DNA of 10,099 nucleotides from Basidiobolus heterosporus B8920 (GCA_000697455.1 JNET01033971.1:1-10099); one strand, 5' to 3'; positions 1 through 7,874 are shown, numbered from the stretch's first letter. Notes: generated by a model not told the origin, from the sequence alone. Program-made: numbers and translations.

Positions 1-769
1 GTGAGCAAGAGCAAATATTTGGCATTTTTTGACACTCATTATGTGTGGAATGATTGGTGGGAAAAAGGTAGAATAGTGGAATACTAAATAAATAGAAATA
101 TTTGAATGCATACACAGAAATACTGCTGTATGAATGTGATGGGATGGCACCATGATAAAGAAAATAATACATGTGAGGTTGCTGGATAAATAACACATGA
201 ATAAATACCATCATAAAACTGTCTAAAAACCAACAGCTCACCTTACAATTAACAACTAGCTGATGTCCTGATGATTTTATTGTGAGATCACACAAATCAG
301 ATCTGGATCTTACAAAATTAATTTTCATAGGGTAGAGACCTCTTTCTTGCAACATCATTGTCATTTTCACCTTCCAGACCTGATAGTTGTTGACATCAAA
401 CTTCTCAGCAGGAGAAAGAATTCCAGTAACAGCAGTAGTTGACATTCCAGAGTGTGCAAGCTTAGGGCTTATAACCTGTTGCAAGATTCTGGGAGTCATT
501 GGAAGTGATTTGGAGAATTAGAAGAATATGTGGTGTTTTACTTGTAGATTTATTAAATGTAAAGTGAACTTTTATGCTTTTGTCAGGAAGTAAACAGAGC
601 AGTGTGTAGAGTGTTTTAAGGAAGGTTCCAGGAGCATATATGCAAAGTTTGGGATCATTTGAACATGTTTGAGAAAGTCAAGTATTCTGGGTACTTCTAA
701 TTTTGTGAAAATATTCTAAGTAAAACCCAAGTGTGAATAATTAGGTGCTAGATTATGTGAATTTCAACA
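1..769 (-). mobile_element. Broken Ty1/copia-type LTR retrotransposon, 5' end only, runs off left edge
   Basis: Read on the minus strand, an LTR-like block (769 to 543) is followed after a very short leader by an ATG at 499 and about 60 residues that resemble the Gag N-terminus of copia elements. The segment NNYQVWKVKMTMMLQERGLY fits the family pattern (N-x-Y-x-x-W-x-x-[KR]-M-x-x-x-L-x-x-x-G-L-[WY]) seen at the start of Ty1/copia Gag. The recognisable Gag covers about 499 to 318. From 318 down to 1 I recognise no further element protein, so the interior is decayed or replaced, and the rest of the element, if any, lies outside the window. No primer-binding site could be recognised in the leader. 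The element looks old and broken. A similarity search of the 318-499 minus-strand translation would decide the family. Confidence 0.62.
543..769 (-). repeat. Copia-like LTR, copy A (about 227 bp)
   Basis: On the minus strand the block begins TGTTGAAATT, a typical copia-type LTR start, and ends in CA at 543. Near its 3' end lie a TATA-like CATAAAAG (569-576) and an AATAAA signal (549-554), in the order expected for an LTR promoter and poly(A) site. It sits directly upstream of the Gag-like reading frame, as a 5' LTR should. Its sequence recurs in diverged form at 914-1192, which is the main evidence that it is a repeat unit. The exact left boundary rests on the terminal CA and could be off by a few bases. 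The partner 3' LTR is not in the window. Confidence 0.6.
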
Positions 770-913
770 TCTAGAGTCCTCTAAAATAGTATGGAATAGT
801 TTCTTTATTTAGTCATAGCAAGAGACATAAATACCTTTCCTTACTACAATAGAGCATCAAATGAGAATATAATATCCTCCTAACATTATACTTCCAATAT
901 GACTATTTTCACT

Positions 914-1192
914 TACTGATTTATTGAATGTAAAGTTGGCCTTTATACTCTGGTCACAAAGTAGACAGAGCAACATATTGAATGTGCTAAGGAAGGTCAT
1001 GAGAGCAAGTGGGTAAAGCTTGAGGTCATTTGGACAAGTTTGAGAAAGTCAAGTCTTTTGGGTAAATCCACATGAACAAAAATATTTCAAGTAAAACCCT
1101 GCAGTGAATTTTGGGTTCAAGGAGATTGATAAGTATAATTAGGGTAAGATATAGCGTGAGTAATTAGGTGCTAAATTATGTAAATTTCAACA
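914..1192 (-). repeat. Diverged second LTR copy B, solo-like (about 279 bp)
   Basis: This block repeats copy A in the same orientation. Both right ends read ATTTCAACA on the plus strand, and both left ends share GATTTATT followed by AATGTAAAGT. The strings TTTGAGAAAGTCAAGT and TAATTAGGTGCTA also occur in both. By eye about seven in ten bases agree, and copy B carries roughly 50 extra bases in its right half. A TATAAAGG (940-947, minus) and an AATAAA (920-925, minus) are kept at matching places. No internal region lies next to it, so it is best read as a solo LTR or remnant of a related older insertion, 144 bp upstream of copy A. Confidence 0.55.
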
Positions 1193-1713
1193 ATCATAGG
1201 TATATATACTGAGTGTAATATAGTTTATATAGCATGCAGCAATTTGAAGAGCTGTTAGGTTGGGTAATGTAAAATGATGAAGAAAAATATTGGATCCAAA
1301 ACTAGTGTTCAATGGGCAAGGTAGTTTTCCAATTTACTTGAGATCATTTTCAAAATTTTTAAGATGATAAGATGCAACTCAAAAACCACAGGTTGAAATT
1401 CAACGAATTTTTACCATTTTTCTAAGACTGGTAAAGCACAAGCGGATTAATATGAATGAATGGATGCTTGCAATGGGTTATTCAACATTTGTGTTGAAGT
1501 CATTACTGCCACCTTAAAGTACTCTATATCTTTGGTGTATACGTTCATTATTCAACCAAACCAGATTCAAAACATACACAACTAGGGTGGTTGTTCTAGT
1601 ATACATATTATATGAAAGAAAAACAAAAATACCAAGAAATAATTCCATGAAAAGGTTCTTTGTATATTGAAATTGTTAGGAAAGGTATAACTGAGGGATC
1701 TTTCCAAGAGGCC
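1193..1713. other. AT-rich intergenic stretch without a recognised gene
   Basis: I see no protein-like reading frame here on either strand. The right part presumably includes the 3' untranslated region of the Pom33-like gene, which ends at 1714 on the minus strand. A 7-base inverted repeat (TTCAACA at 1481-1487, TGTTGAA at 1492-1498) resembles the terminal bases of the nearby LTRs placed tip to tip, but it is too short to call an element. Confidence 0.4.
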
Positions 1714-2786
1714 TTATTGGGCGGCAGCAGTTGGTTGACGAACAATGGATTGTCCGTAGGAGATAATGCTATCCCGAACAAATGTATATCCCTTACCAAC
1801 AGCGGCAGGAATCTTGGGGTGAGCAGTAGGTGGAAGAAGGTGCTTATCAAAGAAGGCACGAACTTCGGCAAAGGTTTGACGAATATGAGGGGAAAGGTGA
1901 TAACGAATACGAAGGAAGTTAGAATAGAAGAGTAATCCAAATGGGGATAATTGGAATCTATAATATGGAGAGATTTCATTTAGTCCTTGGTATTTAGAAG
2001 GTAAACGAATCAAATAGTAATACTAACGTGATAGCACCGAGAATTTGAAGACCCATAACTCCAATCACTTCTACCTTGGCAACATTCTTCATAGCAGCGT
2101 CATAATAAGTATCCTTGAAGCGTTTGATAGTCTTGGCAAGGTTAGCGGCTTGAGTAGCTCCAGGAGAACGTGTAGCAGAGTTCAAGTCAGGGAAGATAGT
2201 GGGAAGAAGTGTAGCGCGAGCGAAATCAATCACATGGAAAAGAGAGTAAACAGCAAAGGGGATAACGGTGACTGTATAAAATATGATGTTAAACGCACAG
2301 TACATTTTCCAGTATTCGAAAGAACATCACTTACCGAAAAGGGGAGCAGAGAAGTACCACAAGAGTCCCATAAATAAATAGTGGACATTATCATCCATGA
2401 AGATACGTTGTAAAAACGCCGAGTTAAATTGGGGCATCTAAAAAAGAAAACCATGGTGAGGCAGAGAACGAAAAAACTTGCGTAGTTGTAAAAACTTACA
2501 CCATAGGTTTTCCACACTGTAATACCGTAACTAAGTAAAACACCAAAATAGATTCTATAATACCAGCTTTGAGCAGAAGCAGCAGAGCCGAAGATCTTGT
2601 TGAAGAAATAAAAGAAAGTTCCGAGTGTGACGATACAGTGGCCGATCCACCAAGCAAATCTAGGAGTCTGAGCAAGGGCGAGGTTAGCAACGTCAAGAAA
2701 ACAAAACAACCTTTGCAGGAACTTACAAGAACTAAGGACTTGAGGCGCTCAACGAGCGATGAGGGAGCTTGAGGTCTAGAAGACAT
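1714..2786 (-). CDS. POM33: Pom33/Tts1/TMEM33-family ER and nuclear-pore membrane protein (5 exons, 272 aa)
   Basis: Members of this family (yeast Pom33, fission yeast Tts1, animal TMEM33) are multi-pass proteins of the ER and nuclear envelope that help shape membranes and distribute nuclear pores. The gene is read with introns 2668-2726, 2438-2499, 2272-2334 and 1958-2027. All are GT..AG, keep frame exactly and are 59-70 nt. The 272-residue product is close to the family's usual 250-280. Hydrophobic segments lie at about residues 24-42, 56-72, 95-125 and 175-203. Recognisable family blocks are FAWWIGH (24-30), the RIFMDDNVHYLF region after residue 86, and FYSNFLRIRY (202-211), which aligns with IYYRFLTLRY of TMEM33 and is followed by the conserved R-QTF-EVR helix. 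The C-terminus is Ala/Gln-rich. The start ATG at 2786 opens a short polar N-terminus, and the first intron follows after 20 codons. The family call is firm; the paralogue within it (Pom33 or Per33) cannot be told. Confidence 0.88.
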
Positions 2787-3231
2787 AGTTTATTTGGCTA
2801 AGGCAGAACCCAAAGCGATTGAACAAGATAGGGAAGCAAATGGCCAAGCTTTTGGCAGGAATTTATTCAAACGTCAGACCGAAATCGAACGTAATTCGAA
2901 TGAGCATTTCCTATAAGCAGAGATTACAATTTCCACCAATGACGAACGATACTAAACAGATTGTTAGTGAGCAGAATATCAATGCTCAGCGAATAAATCG
3001 AGGAGAATGCGAGGAGAACACGAGAAGAATGGATGAAATGTAGCAGGTGTCAATGTAGCATGCACTAGCATTTTCCACTGTTCTTGATTGGTTCATAATC
3101 AGAGTAACCCTGATATTTATTTCGGTTTATAAATGCAGGTTTATAAATGCAATTTGAAGTGGCCAAGTCAAAGAAATTCGATGTGAAAGGAGATGTGGAA
3201 TAAATATCTATAGAGATAGTGGAATAAGCAT
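2787..3231. other. Intergenic region: Pom33-like promoter and mL57 3' end
   Basis: Both flanking genes are on the minus strand, so this stretch should hold the 3' untranslated region of mL57 (right side) and the promoter of the Pom33-like gene (left side). Plus-strand reading frames in it have no protein character that I recognise. Two small tandem duplications (3124-3151 and 3195-3242) lie in its right half. I see no clear TATA box or poly(A) signal. Confidence 0.5.
3124..3151. repeat. Perfect 14-nt tandem duplication
   Basis: The unit GGTTTATAAATGCA occurs twice head to tail without a mismatch (3124-3137 and 3138-3151). It lies about 80 nt downstream of the mL57 stop on that gene's strand, so it is probably in the 3' untranslated or intergenic part. 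It is most simply a recent slippage duplication. Confidence 0.9.
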
Positions 3232-3242
3232 CTAGTGAGATA
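3195..3242. repeat. Imperfect 24-nt tandem duplication spanning the mL57 stop codon
   Basis: Units 3195-3218 and 3219-3242 match at 20 of 24 positions. The second unit contains the TAG stop of mL57 (3232-3234, minus strand) and its last coding bases, while the first lies just downstream of the stop. The duplication therefore arose across the end of the gene or moved the end of it. Confidence 0.85.
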
Positions 3243-4061
3243 GCTCTATGTTCTTGGCTAGTAGGTGTTTTTGGATGATTTCTTTGGCGGCCTTGGCTCC
3301 CTAGCGTACCATTGAGGTTGTGATGTTGCGAGGTTAGCCTGGGTCATAATGAGGGTGAGGGTTAGGGTTAGATGAGAGAAAACTTACCTGTTCGTGAAAC
3401 ACTGCGCCAACCAAAGCACTGACTGCCTTGGCAGATACGGTGTTCAAGCCAATCTTACTGTCCTTCTGGTTTGAGGCAGGCTTCCATCTCATAACCTGGT
3501 CAATTCCGTTGTCAAGACCAAACTGAGTCAATGCATCCTTGCCGATATATTGCTCCAAGAGATCCTCATATTGCTTGGCATCGATGTCTGCATACTTTTC
3601 AAATATGTGCTGAGCCGCATACATATTTAACACTTTTTCACCTACATAATTTTGGATAGTCAGACTACCTTTCTCCTACTGAGAACATATAGATACATAC
3701 CAACAAATTCCAAACGTTCGTTAGTTGGGACCCTAGCGTGGTCGTATGACTTGTGGGTCAAGGATTGCAATAAAAGCTCATTATCGTCAAATTTAACGTT
3801 GATTCTATCGCTGAACTTTTTGAGTTGTGGAGAAGTAGGAGTCAATTCTTTACCATAAATGGTTTTTCTTTCCTCTTGAGCCCAACGAGTAGGTGTTGTG
3901 TGGAAAAGTGCGAAAGTAACCCGTGAGGTGGCTGAATGGAGAACGATAAGTATATTCTAGGAAAAGCAAGGGAGAAAATGTCAAGTCCAGGAAGGCATAC
4001 CTTGAACGGGGTTATTTGAGGAGAGAAAACGAGGAGCCTTGGTTCGAAGTAAAACGTTCAT
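3232..4061 (-). CDS. MRPL15: Mitochondrial large-subunit ribosomal protein mL57 (RNase III-like fold; 4 exons, 204 aa)
   Basis: mL57 (yeast MrpL15) is a structural protein of the fungal mitochondrial ribosome built on an RNase III fold. Introns at 3932-4000, 3642-3700 and 3301-3387 are GT..AG and join in frame to 204 residues, a little shorter than yeast MrpL15. The first 40 or so residues are rich in Arg, Ser, Thr and hydrophobics with almost no acidic residue until about 41, as a mitochondrial presequence should be. The fold is shown by LTHKSY (78-83), NERLEFVGEKVL (91-102) and SAKAVSALVGAVFHEQG (167-183). One catalytic Glu of RNase III is kept (E95), but the Asp of the LEFLGD motif is Glu (E99), and the Asp and Glu of the second motif align with K169 and S172, so the enzyme site is lost. 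No double-stranded-RNA-binding domain follows, which favours mL57 over mL44 or a true RNase III. The gene is divergent from GPI2. Confidence 0.86.
3351..3371. repeat. Short telomere-like TTAGGG run inside an mL57 intron
   Basis: The bases GAGGGTGAGGGTTAGGGTTAG lie within the third mL57 intron (3301-3387). They contain two exact TTAGGG-type units and two degenerate ones. TTAGGG is the telomere unit of many fungi. The run is too short to be a telomere and may be chance or a scar of break repair. Confidence 0.6.
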
Positions 4062-4255
4062 TTTGTTAATTGGAGAAAGTTTGTTATGTCAAGTTTACTA
4101 TCTTGTAGGAAAGACACTGAAGACTACACGCTCTAGGAAAGTTGGAGATTCAGGTTCACTTAGTCGAAAAATTTTGGTACCGGTGATCGTCCTGTTCAAA
4201 AACAAAAATTTTCGGACCACTGTGGGCATCATTAACTCCTGAAATCCTCGTGTCA

Positions 4256-4278
4256 TTCTAGAATAGAGATTTCTAGAA
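4256..4278. promoter_or_regulatory. Gapped heat-shock-element-like motif
   Basis: Two perfect TTCTAGAA palindromes start at 4256 and 4271. The TTC and GAA units begin at 4256, 4261, 4271 and 4276, all in the 5-base phase that Hsf1 trimers read, with one unit (4266) missing. Each palindrome is a textbook nTTCnnGAAn dimer. The site is about 195 nt from the mL57 start and 310 nt from the GPI2 start. Function is inferred from sequence alone. Confidence 0.4.
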
Positions 4279-4405
4279 TCTAGATAGTCTTCTGACAGAC
4301 ACTCCGTATACAACACCACACTATAGCCTTGATATCTATTACTGTTTAGTACGCCTAGAAGGTTGAAGCATCTTTCCTCTTTTCTAGCTGCCGTTTACCA
4401 CTTAG

Positions 4406-4576
4406 ATGACTTTGACCTATAGCCCTAATGATGAAAAGAAATTTCTTCAAGAGGAGTTAGATTGGAATACGTGTCAAGTTGAGAGGTACACTCGATTTTC
4501 GCTGGTTCAGACCCTGAACACGGACTTAATTTTTCTTTTCAAATTACTTGGCACCTATTTAAAACATCCAATATAA
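4406..4576 (+). other. 56-codon upstream reading frame before GPI2
   Basis: An ATG at 4406 opens 56 codons ending with TAA at 4574-4576. The product begins MTLTYSPNDEKKFLQEELDW, a polar, protein-like composition. A possible 5' splice site (GAGAG/GTACAC, near 4492) joined to the AG at 4685-4686 would read on as another charged stretch, but out of frame with Gpi2. It could be an upstream ORF in the GPI2 leader, an unrecognised small gene, or chance. I do not recognise it. Confidence 0.22.
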
Positions 4577-4588
4577 AGGGAGTCAACT

Positions 4589-5949
4589 ATGGTATATAAC
4601 GGGTCTTTCGGTTTTGCTGTACTTTCTTACATTTGACAAAGGGAGGATACTGAACTGTTCTTATTTTTCCCTGTTGCTGAATGTAGATTAAACGAGGAGC
4701 TTTCTTTGCGCAAACCCATCCGACCTCACCCAAACCAAAATGGCAAAAATTACTATACGTCAAACAAGATTACCCTGACAACTACGTGGACAGTACCTTT
4801 CTTGAGGAAATGCAAAAGAATGGTTGTTACCAGCTTTTCAATTGACCAATTGCTGGACTTTTTCATCCCTTTTTCCTTCACGCTTTCTAACCAACCTCAC
4901 AAATAGCTAATGTAAGATCGTACGATTATTGGACTGTGGTTCGTGAATCCACAGTGATAACGCAGCATATTAGTAGTATTGTGGTCTTTGTCGCCGTATT
5001 TATCTGGCTGTATCACAAGGTATTGTCAGCACAAACGTTGATATGGAGTGGTACTCTTTCCACTGGAGTTGGATATATTTTCTGGGACTATAGCATCAGT
5101 AAAATCGATCCACTTTACCAACACAAAAGTAAATTTCAAACGTAGCACCGACATTTGATAACGAATCGCTAAACAAAAATGGTTCGTAATCAATATTCAC
5201 ATAGGGAAAAAGACCACCAAAAGTGCGGTCCTTTTGCTAGCCGCCTTGCTGGGATTCTCGCCGATTCTAAAAACCCTGACTAAAGACACTAGCAGCGATA
5301 CCATATGGGCTTTAACTGTTTGCTTATTCTTGGCGAATATGCTTTTGCATGATTACGGATCTGGGAACCGGACCAATATAAAGTAGGGACCTATTGTTCC
5401 AATTGATTAGCTTATCCGAGTCTTAACAGAAATCTCGTTCTCCAGGTTTCCTAGCTCGTTATCAACAAATGCTGCTATTTTTGCCTCGGTTTTACTTGCA
5501 TCTCGGCTACCGTCAAATATGGATGTTTTTGGGCTGATGTCGTTCGCAGTGGAGTGGTTTGCCCTTTTCCCGATCTTTAGACGTCACATCAAAGTAAGCT
5601 TAGCTTGATTCCATACGCCACCAAAGAGTCAGTTCCATTCAAATTAACCACATAACCAGTGCCTCTCTAGTCACTCAAATATCATCCTATCGTGTCTGCT
5701 ATTCTGTTCCGCTTCTGGGCTTTTCTATTTCATCTCGAAGGCATTGGCAATATTTTACATCATAGCCATGGGATTCATCACGTTCGGATGTCCGTTTTGG
5801 CTTATCTGGATTCAGAAATATAAAAAGTATGTGCACTTTTGCCTGCTCACGTACATCCCAATCTAACGTCGATCTATTTTTATTACAACAGCGAGATTCA
5901 CGGTCCTTGGGACGAAGCTAGACCAAAGCTTCAGCAATCTAGAAGTTGA
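4589..5949 (+). CDS. GPI2: Gpi2/PIG-C, subunit of GPI-N-acetylglucosaminyltransferase (7 exons, 303 aa)
   Basis: Gpi2 is a multi-pass ER membrane subunit of the complex that adds GlcNAc to phosphatidylinositol, the first step of GPI-anchor synthesis. Introns at 4823-4906, 5129-5204, 5383-5445, 5594-5659 and 5827-5891 join exons that align along most of human PIG-C. Recognisable blocks are KWQKLLYVKQDYPDNYVD (19-36), SYDYWTVVRES (51-61), SPILKTLTKDTSSDTIWAL, NAAIFASVLLASRLPS and, at the C-terminus, EIHGPWDEA (286-294). About eight hydrophobic segments are visible, the first two at about 63-82 and 91-109. The length of 303 is close to human PIG-C (297) and yeast Gpi2 (280). The start is the weak point. 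The exon holding PDNYVD opens at 4687 after an AG and has no Met of its own. The best fit is an ATG at 4589-4591 spliced straight away (intron 4592-4686, GTATAT..TAG) to keep frame. An upstream first exon is the alternative. Identity is firm; the start is about even odds. Confidence 0.9.
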
Positions 5950-5995
5950 AGGGTTAACCTCCATGTATATTTTAGAATCAACTATGAATTATAAT

Positions 5996-6001
5996 AATAA
6001 A
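5996..6001 (+). terminator. AATAAA poly(A) signal of GPI2
   Basis: An AATAAA lies 47 nt after the GPI2 stop in an AT-rich stretch. Only about 130 bp separate the GPI2 stop (5949) from the TFB3 stop (6079) on the opposite strand, so the two transcripts probably end in or overlap within this gap. No equally clear signal is visible for TFB3. Confidence 0.5.
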
Positions 6002-6078
6002 TATAATGGATGCATATCCCTCTAAAGTGAGAAGGAGATGAATGTTCTGTTTGTGCAGTTGTATAGTCTAGTGCAGAT

Positions 6079-7501
6079 TTAAGCCAAGTCCATTGGGACA
6101 AGGGCATCTGTAGGGTCATCGTTGGGAACTGGCTCGAGTAAGAGTCCGTTGAAAGCAGACTCAATATCGCGATGATATGTAGATTTGACCAAGAAGCCAC
6201 CAGCTTTGGCAATCTTTTCTTTCTGTGCAGGTTGAATCAGGCTAGTTTGAAGTTAAGGATAGTCGGTTGATTTGGAGAAGGATGTTCTGTACTAGAGAAT
6301 GCAACAAACAAAAGGATACGGGTCGTAATATTGTTCCTGTAAAGTGAAGTTAGTTACGTTGGCATATTCAGTGTCTACCGAGTCGAATTCATCTAGAATT
6401 TCGTCAGCCATCTGGTCTTCATTATGAAATAGAAACCAATTCTGCTGGTTGGGCATTGCTCGTGAATTGGAGTTGGTAAAGTCTTGTCTACGCATGGAAG
6501 ATTTTTTGAGCGATAGCGCTGCTCTACTGGCAAGAATATCTTGAGCAGATTTATCGGATGAGGCCTATACAACCTGTGTTAGCATACTCTTCAAAGTGTA
6601 CCAATTTATCTGTCACTAAGTACCAACTGATTAAGGACTTCCTCTTTCTCGATTTTTTTTAACTTCTCCTCTTCCGTCATTTCCTGAAGATACGCTTCAC
6701 GTTGAAGTTGTTTTTCCTTTTTCTCTTGCGACATCTTATATTGTGCTAATCTTTCCTCGTTCAACTGTCTAGCTGCGTTTAACGAGATAATTTCTTTGTT
6801 TTCATCAGCAAATCTTTGGATTTTTTCTTCGGTTTCTTGAACATCGACTTCATTGATCAGATTGAAAGCTAAAAGAGAAATAATCGTTTGATTTAGGTAA
6901 GGAAATGTTCGAGAAGAGCGGTAAAAAATCCAGGAAACCCACTGATTTCTTCAATTTCTTCTAAATAATCGTTGTATGCTCGTAAAGTTGGAAAATCTTC
7001 TTGACGTTTGTTGAAACTATAAAGTAGCCCGGTTTCTCAGAGTAAGTATAGATAGCAAGCAGGAGCTACAATATTTAAATACTTACAACTTGGCGATCCT
7101 CTTGCGCACTCTTACCTCCTTCTCAACATGTAAATCCTCAAACGTTTGTGAAGCGAAATTTGTCTTTCTTAGTACTTGCTGGCAAATTGGGCAAGGAGCA
7201 GGTCCTTGAGTAAAGAGACGATCTATACATGATTCACACCTAGTAAGATACAGAAAAAACACCCGATTCATTTAAGAGGGTCTAGTTTTAACCTCACAAT
7301 TCTCTTTCTCGAAAGGTTCATATATAAATGGTCGTACATTTTATGAAAGCATGTGCTAACAAGTAGCTTCATATTCGGATTTAAGTACCGGTCACTCTTG
7401 CATACAGGACATACTGCATTTTCCTCTTGAAAGTGATTGCTATCTGTGAAAGTGGATTTGCCTGGTTTAGCACCATTCCTTCTCATTGTGACGGCTGCCA
7501 T
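6079..7501 (-). CDS. TFB3: Tfb3/MAT1, RING-finger subunit of TFIIH and CDK-activating kinase (6 exons, 347 aa)
   Basis: Tfb3 (human MAT1) holds the Cdk7-cyclin H kinase together and docks it on core TFIIH for RNA polymerase II initiation and DNA repair. Introns are 7240-7337, 7017-7086, 6869-6942, 6565-6623 and 6242-6319. The product of 347 residues compares with 309 for human MAT1 and 321 for yeast Tfb3. A C3HC4 RING runs from C31-C34 through C51, H53, C56, C59 to C71 and C74, with MAT1-typical [19 protein letters not shown]. Then follow [37 protein letters not shown] (107-126), a Glu/Lys-rich helix of about 80 residues (132-212, likely coiled coil), [11 protein letters not shown], and the C-terminal [17 protein letters not shown] (294-310) plus a final helix that binds the kinase pair. 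About 30 residues precede the RING. The ATG at 7501 is the first in frame; a second Met is at residue 6. The last intron has competing sites, chosen here by the family pattern and a CTTAAC branch site 12 nt before the AG. Confidence 0.92.
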
Positions 7502-7572
7502 TTTGCCGTAGATATCACTGATGTTTGGGTTAGAGTTGTTGGTTGTAGTGCTTTCAATTGCTCATTCATGGG

Positions 7573-7585
7573 TGAGTCACGTGAT
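7573..7585. promoter_or_regulatory. Overlapping bZIP (TGAGTCA) and E-box (GTCACGTGAT) site in the TFB3 promoter
   Basis: TGAGTCA (7573-7579) is the consensus bound by Gcn4/AP-1-type bZIP factors. It overlaps GTCACGTGAT (7576-7585), a palindromic E-box core with the flanks preferred by Cbf1-type bHLH factors. The composite lies 72-84 nt upstream of the TFB3 start codon, a normal distance for a compact fungal promoter. Binding is inferred from the motifs only. Confidence 0.5.
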
Positions 7586-7850
7586 TGCACAGGAAAGATT
7601 GGTAAGAATCCATCCAATAAGTGACTTTACGCAGTATTCCTTCAAATTTAAAAATCTTCAACACAATTGTGATCAGAGAAAGATCGAGTACAGTAAGAGA
7701 TTTAATGAAGAGTAGGACATACGCATGATTAGAAAACTTGCAAAGAATGGAATAAGAAAAACTTGGAATGTGATAAGGAATTCGTATGCTTATTTGCTTG
7801 ATCGACGGGTACCAACGTAGTAACTAGACACCAAAGAGCTGCGTTGCGGA

Positions 7851-7874
7851 ACATACACATACACATGCACATAC
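7851..7874. repeat. ACATAC hexamer microsatellite, four units
   Basis: Four head-to-tail copies of ACATAC run here, the third changed to ACATGC. It is a simple repeat in non-coding DNA between the TFB3 promoter and the R3H gene. Confidence 0.8.

Larger units (their letters stand above)
4062..4588. promoter_or_regulatory. Shared divergent promoter region of mL57 and GPI2
   Basis: The two start codons (mL57 at 4061 on the minus strand, GPI2 at about 4589 on the plus strand) face away from each other across about 527 bp. The region holds a gapped heat-shock-like element (4256-4278), an AT-rich inverted pair near 4164-4213, and an upstream 56-codon reading frame (4406-4576). A TATAAAGG lies at 4572-4579, but it is only about 10 nt before the GPI2 start and so is probably not the TATA box used. 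No other gene is supported here. Confidence 0.55.

Noticed and set aside
1608-1979. 123-residue minus-strand reading frame and the overlapping 91-residue plus-strand one
   Set aside because: Both are shadows of the last Pom33-like exon, whose frame carries the conserved family residues.
2021-2027. Perfect TACTAAC branch-point motif on the plus strand
   Set aside because: The gene here is on the minus strand; the bases are the complement of its GTTAGT 5' splice site.
2819-3043. 74-codon plus-strand frame between the Pom33-like gene and mL57
   Set aside because: No recognisable domain, no better composition than chance, and it lies where a promoter and a 3' end are expected.
4164-4213. AT-rich inverted pair (CGAAAAATTTT and AAAAATTTTCG) as a possible terminator or hairpin
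   Set aside because: The arms do not match exactly and A/T runs of this kind arise easily; no function can be supported.
4706-4906. 66-codon plus-strand frame over GPI2 exon 2
   Set aside because: It reads GPI2 exon and intron in the wrong frame; the PDNYVD frame matches PIG-C and this one matches nothing.
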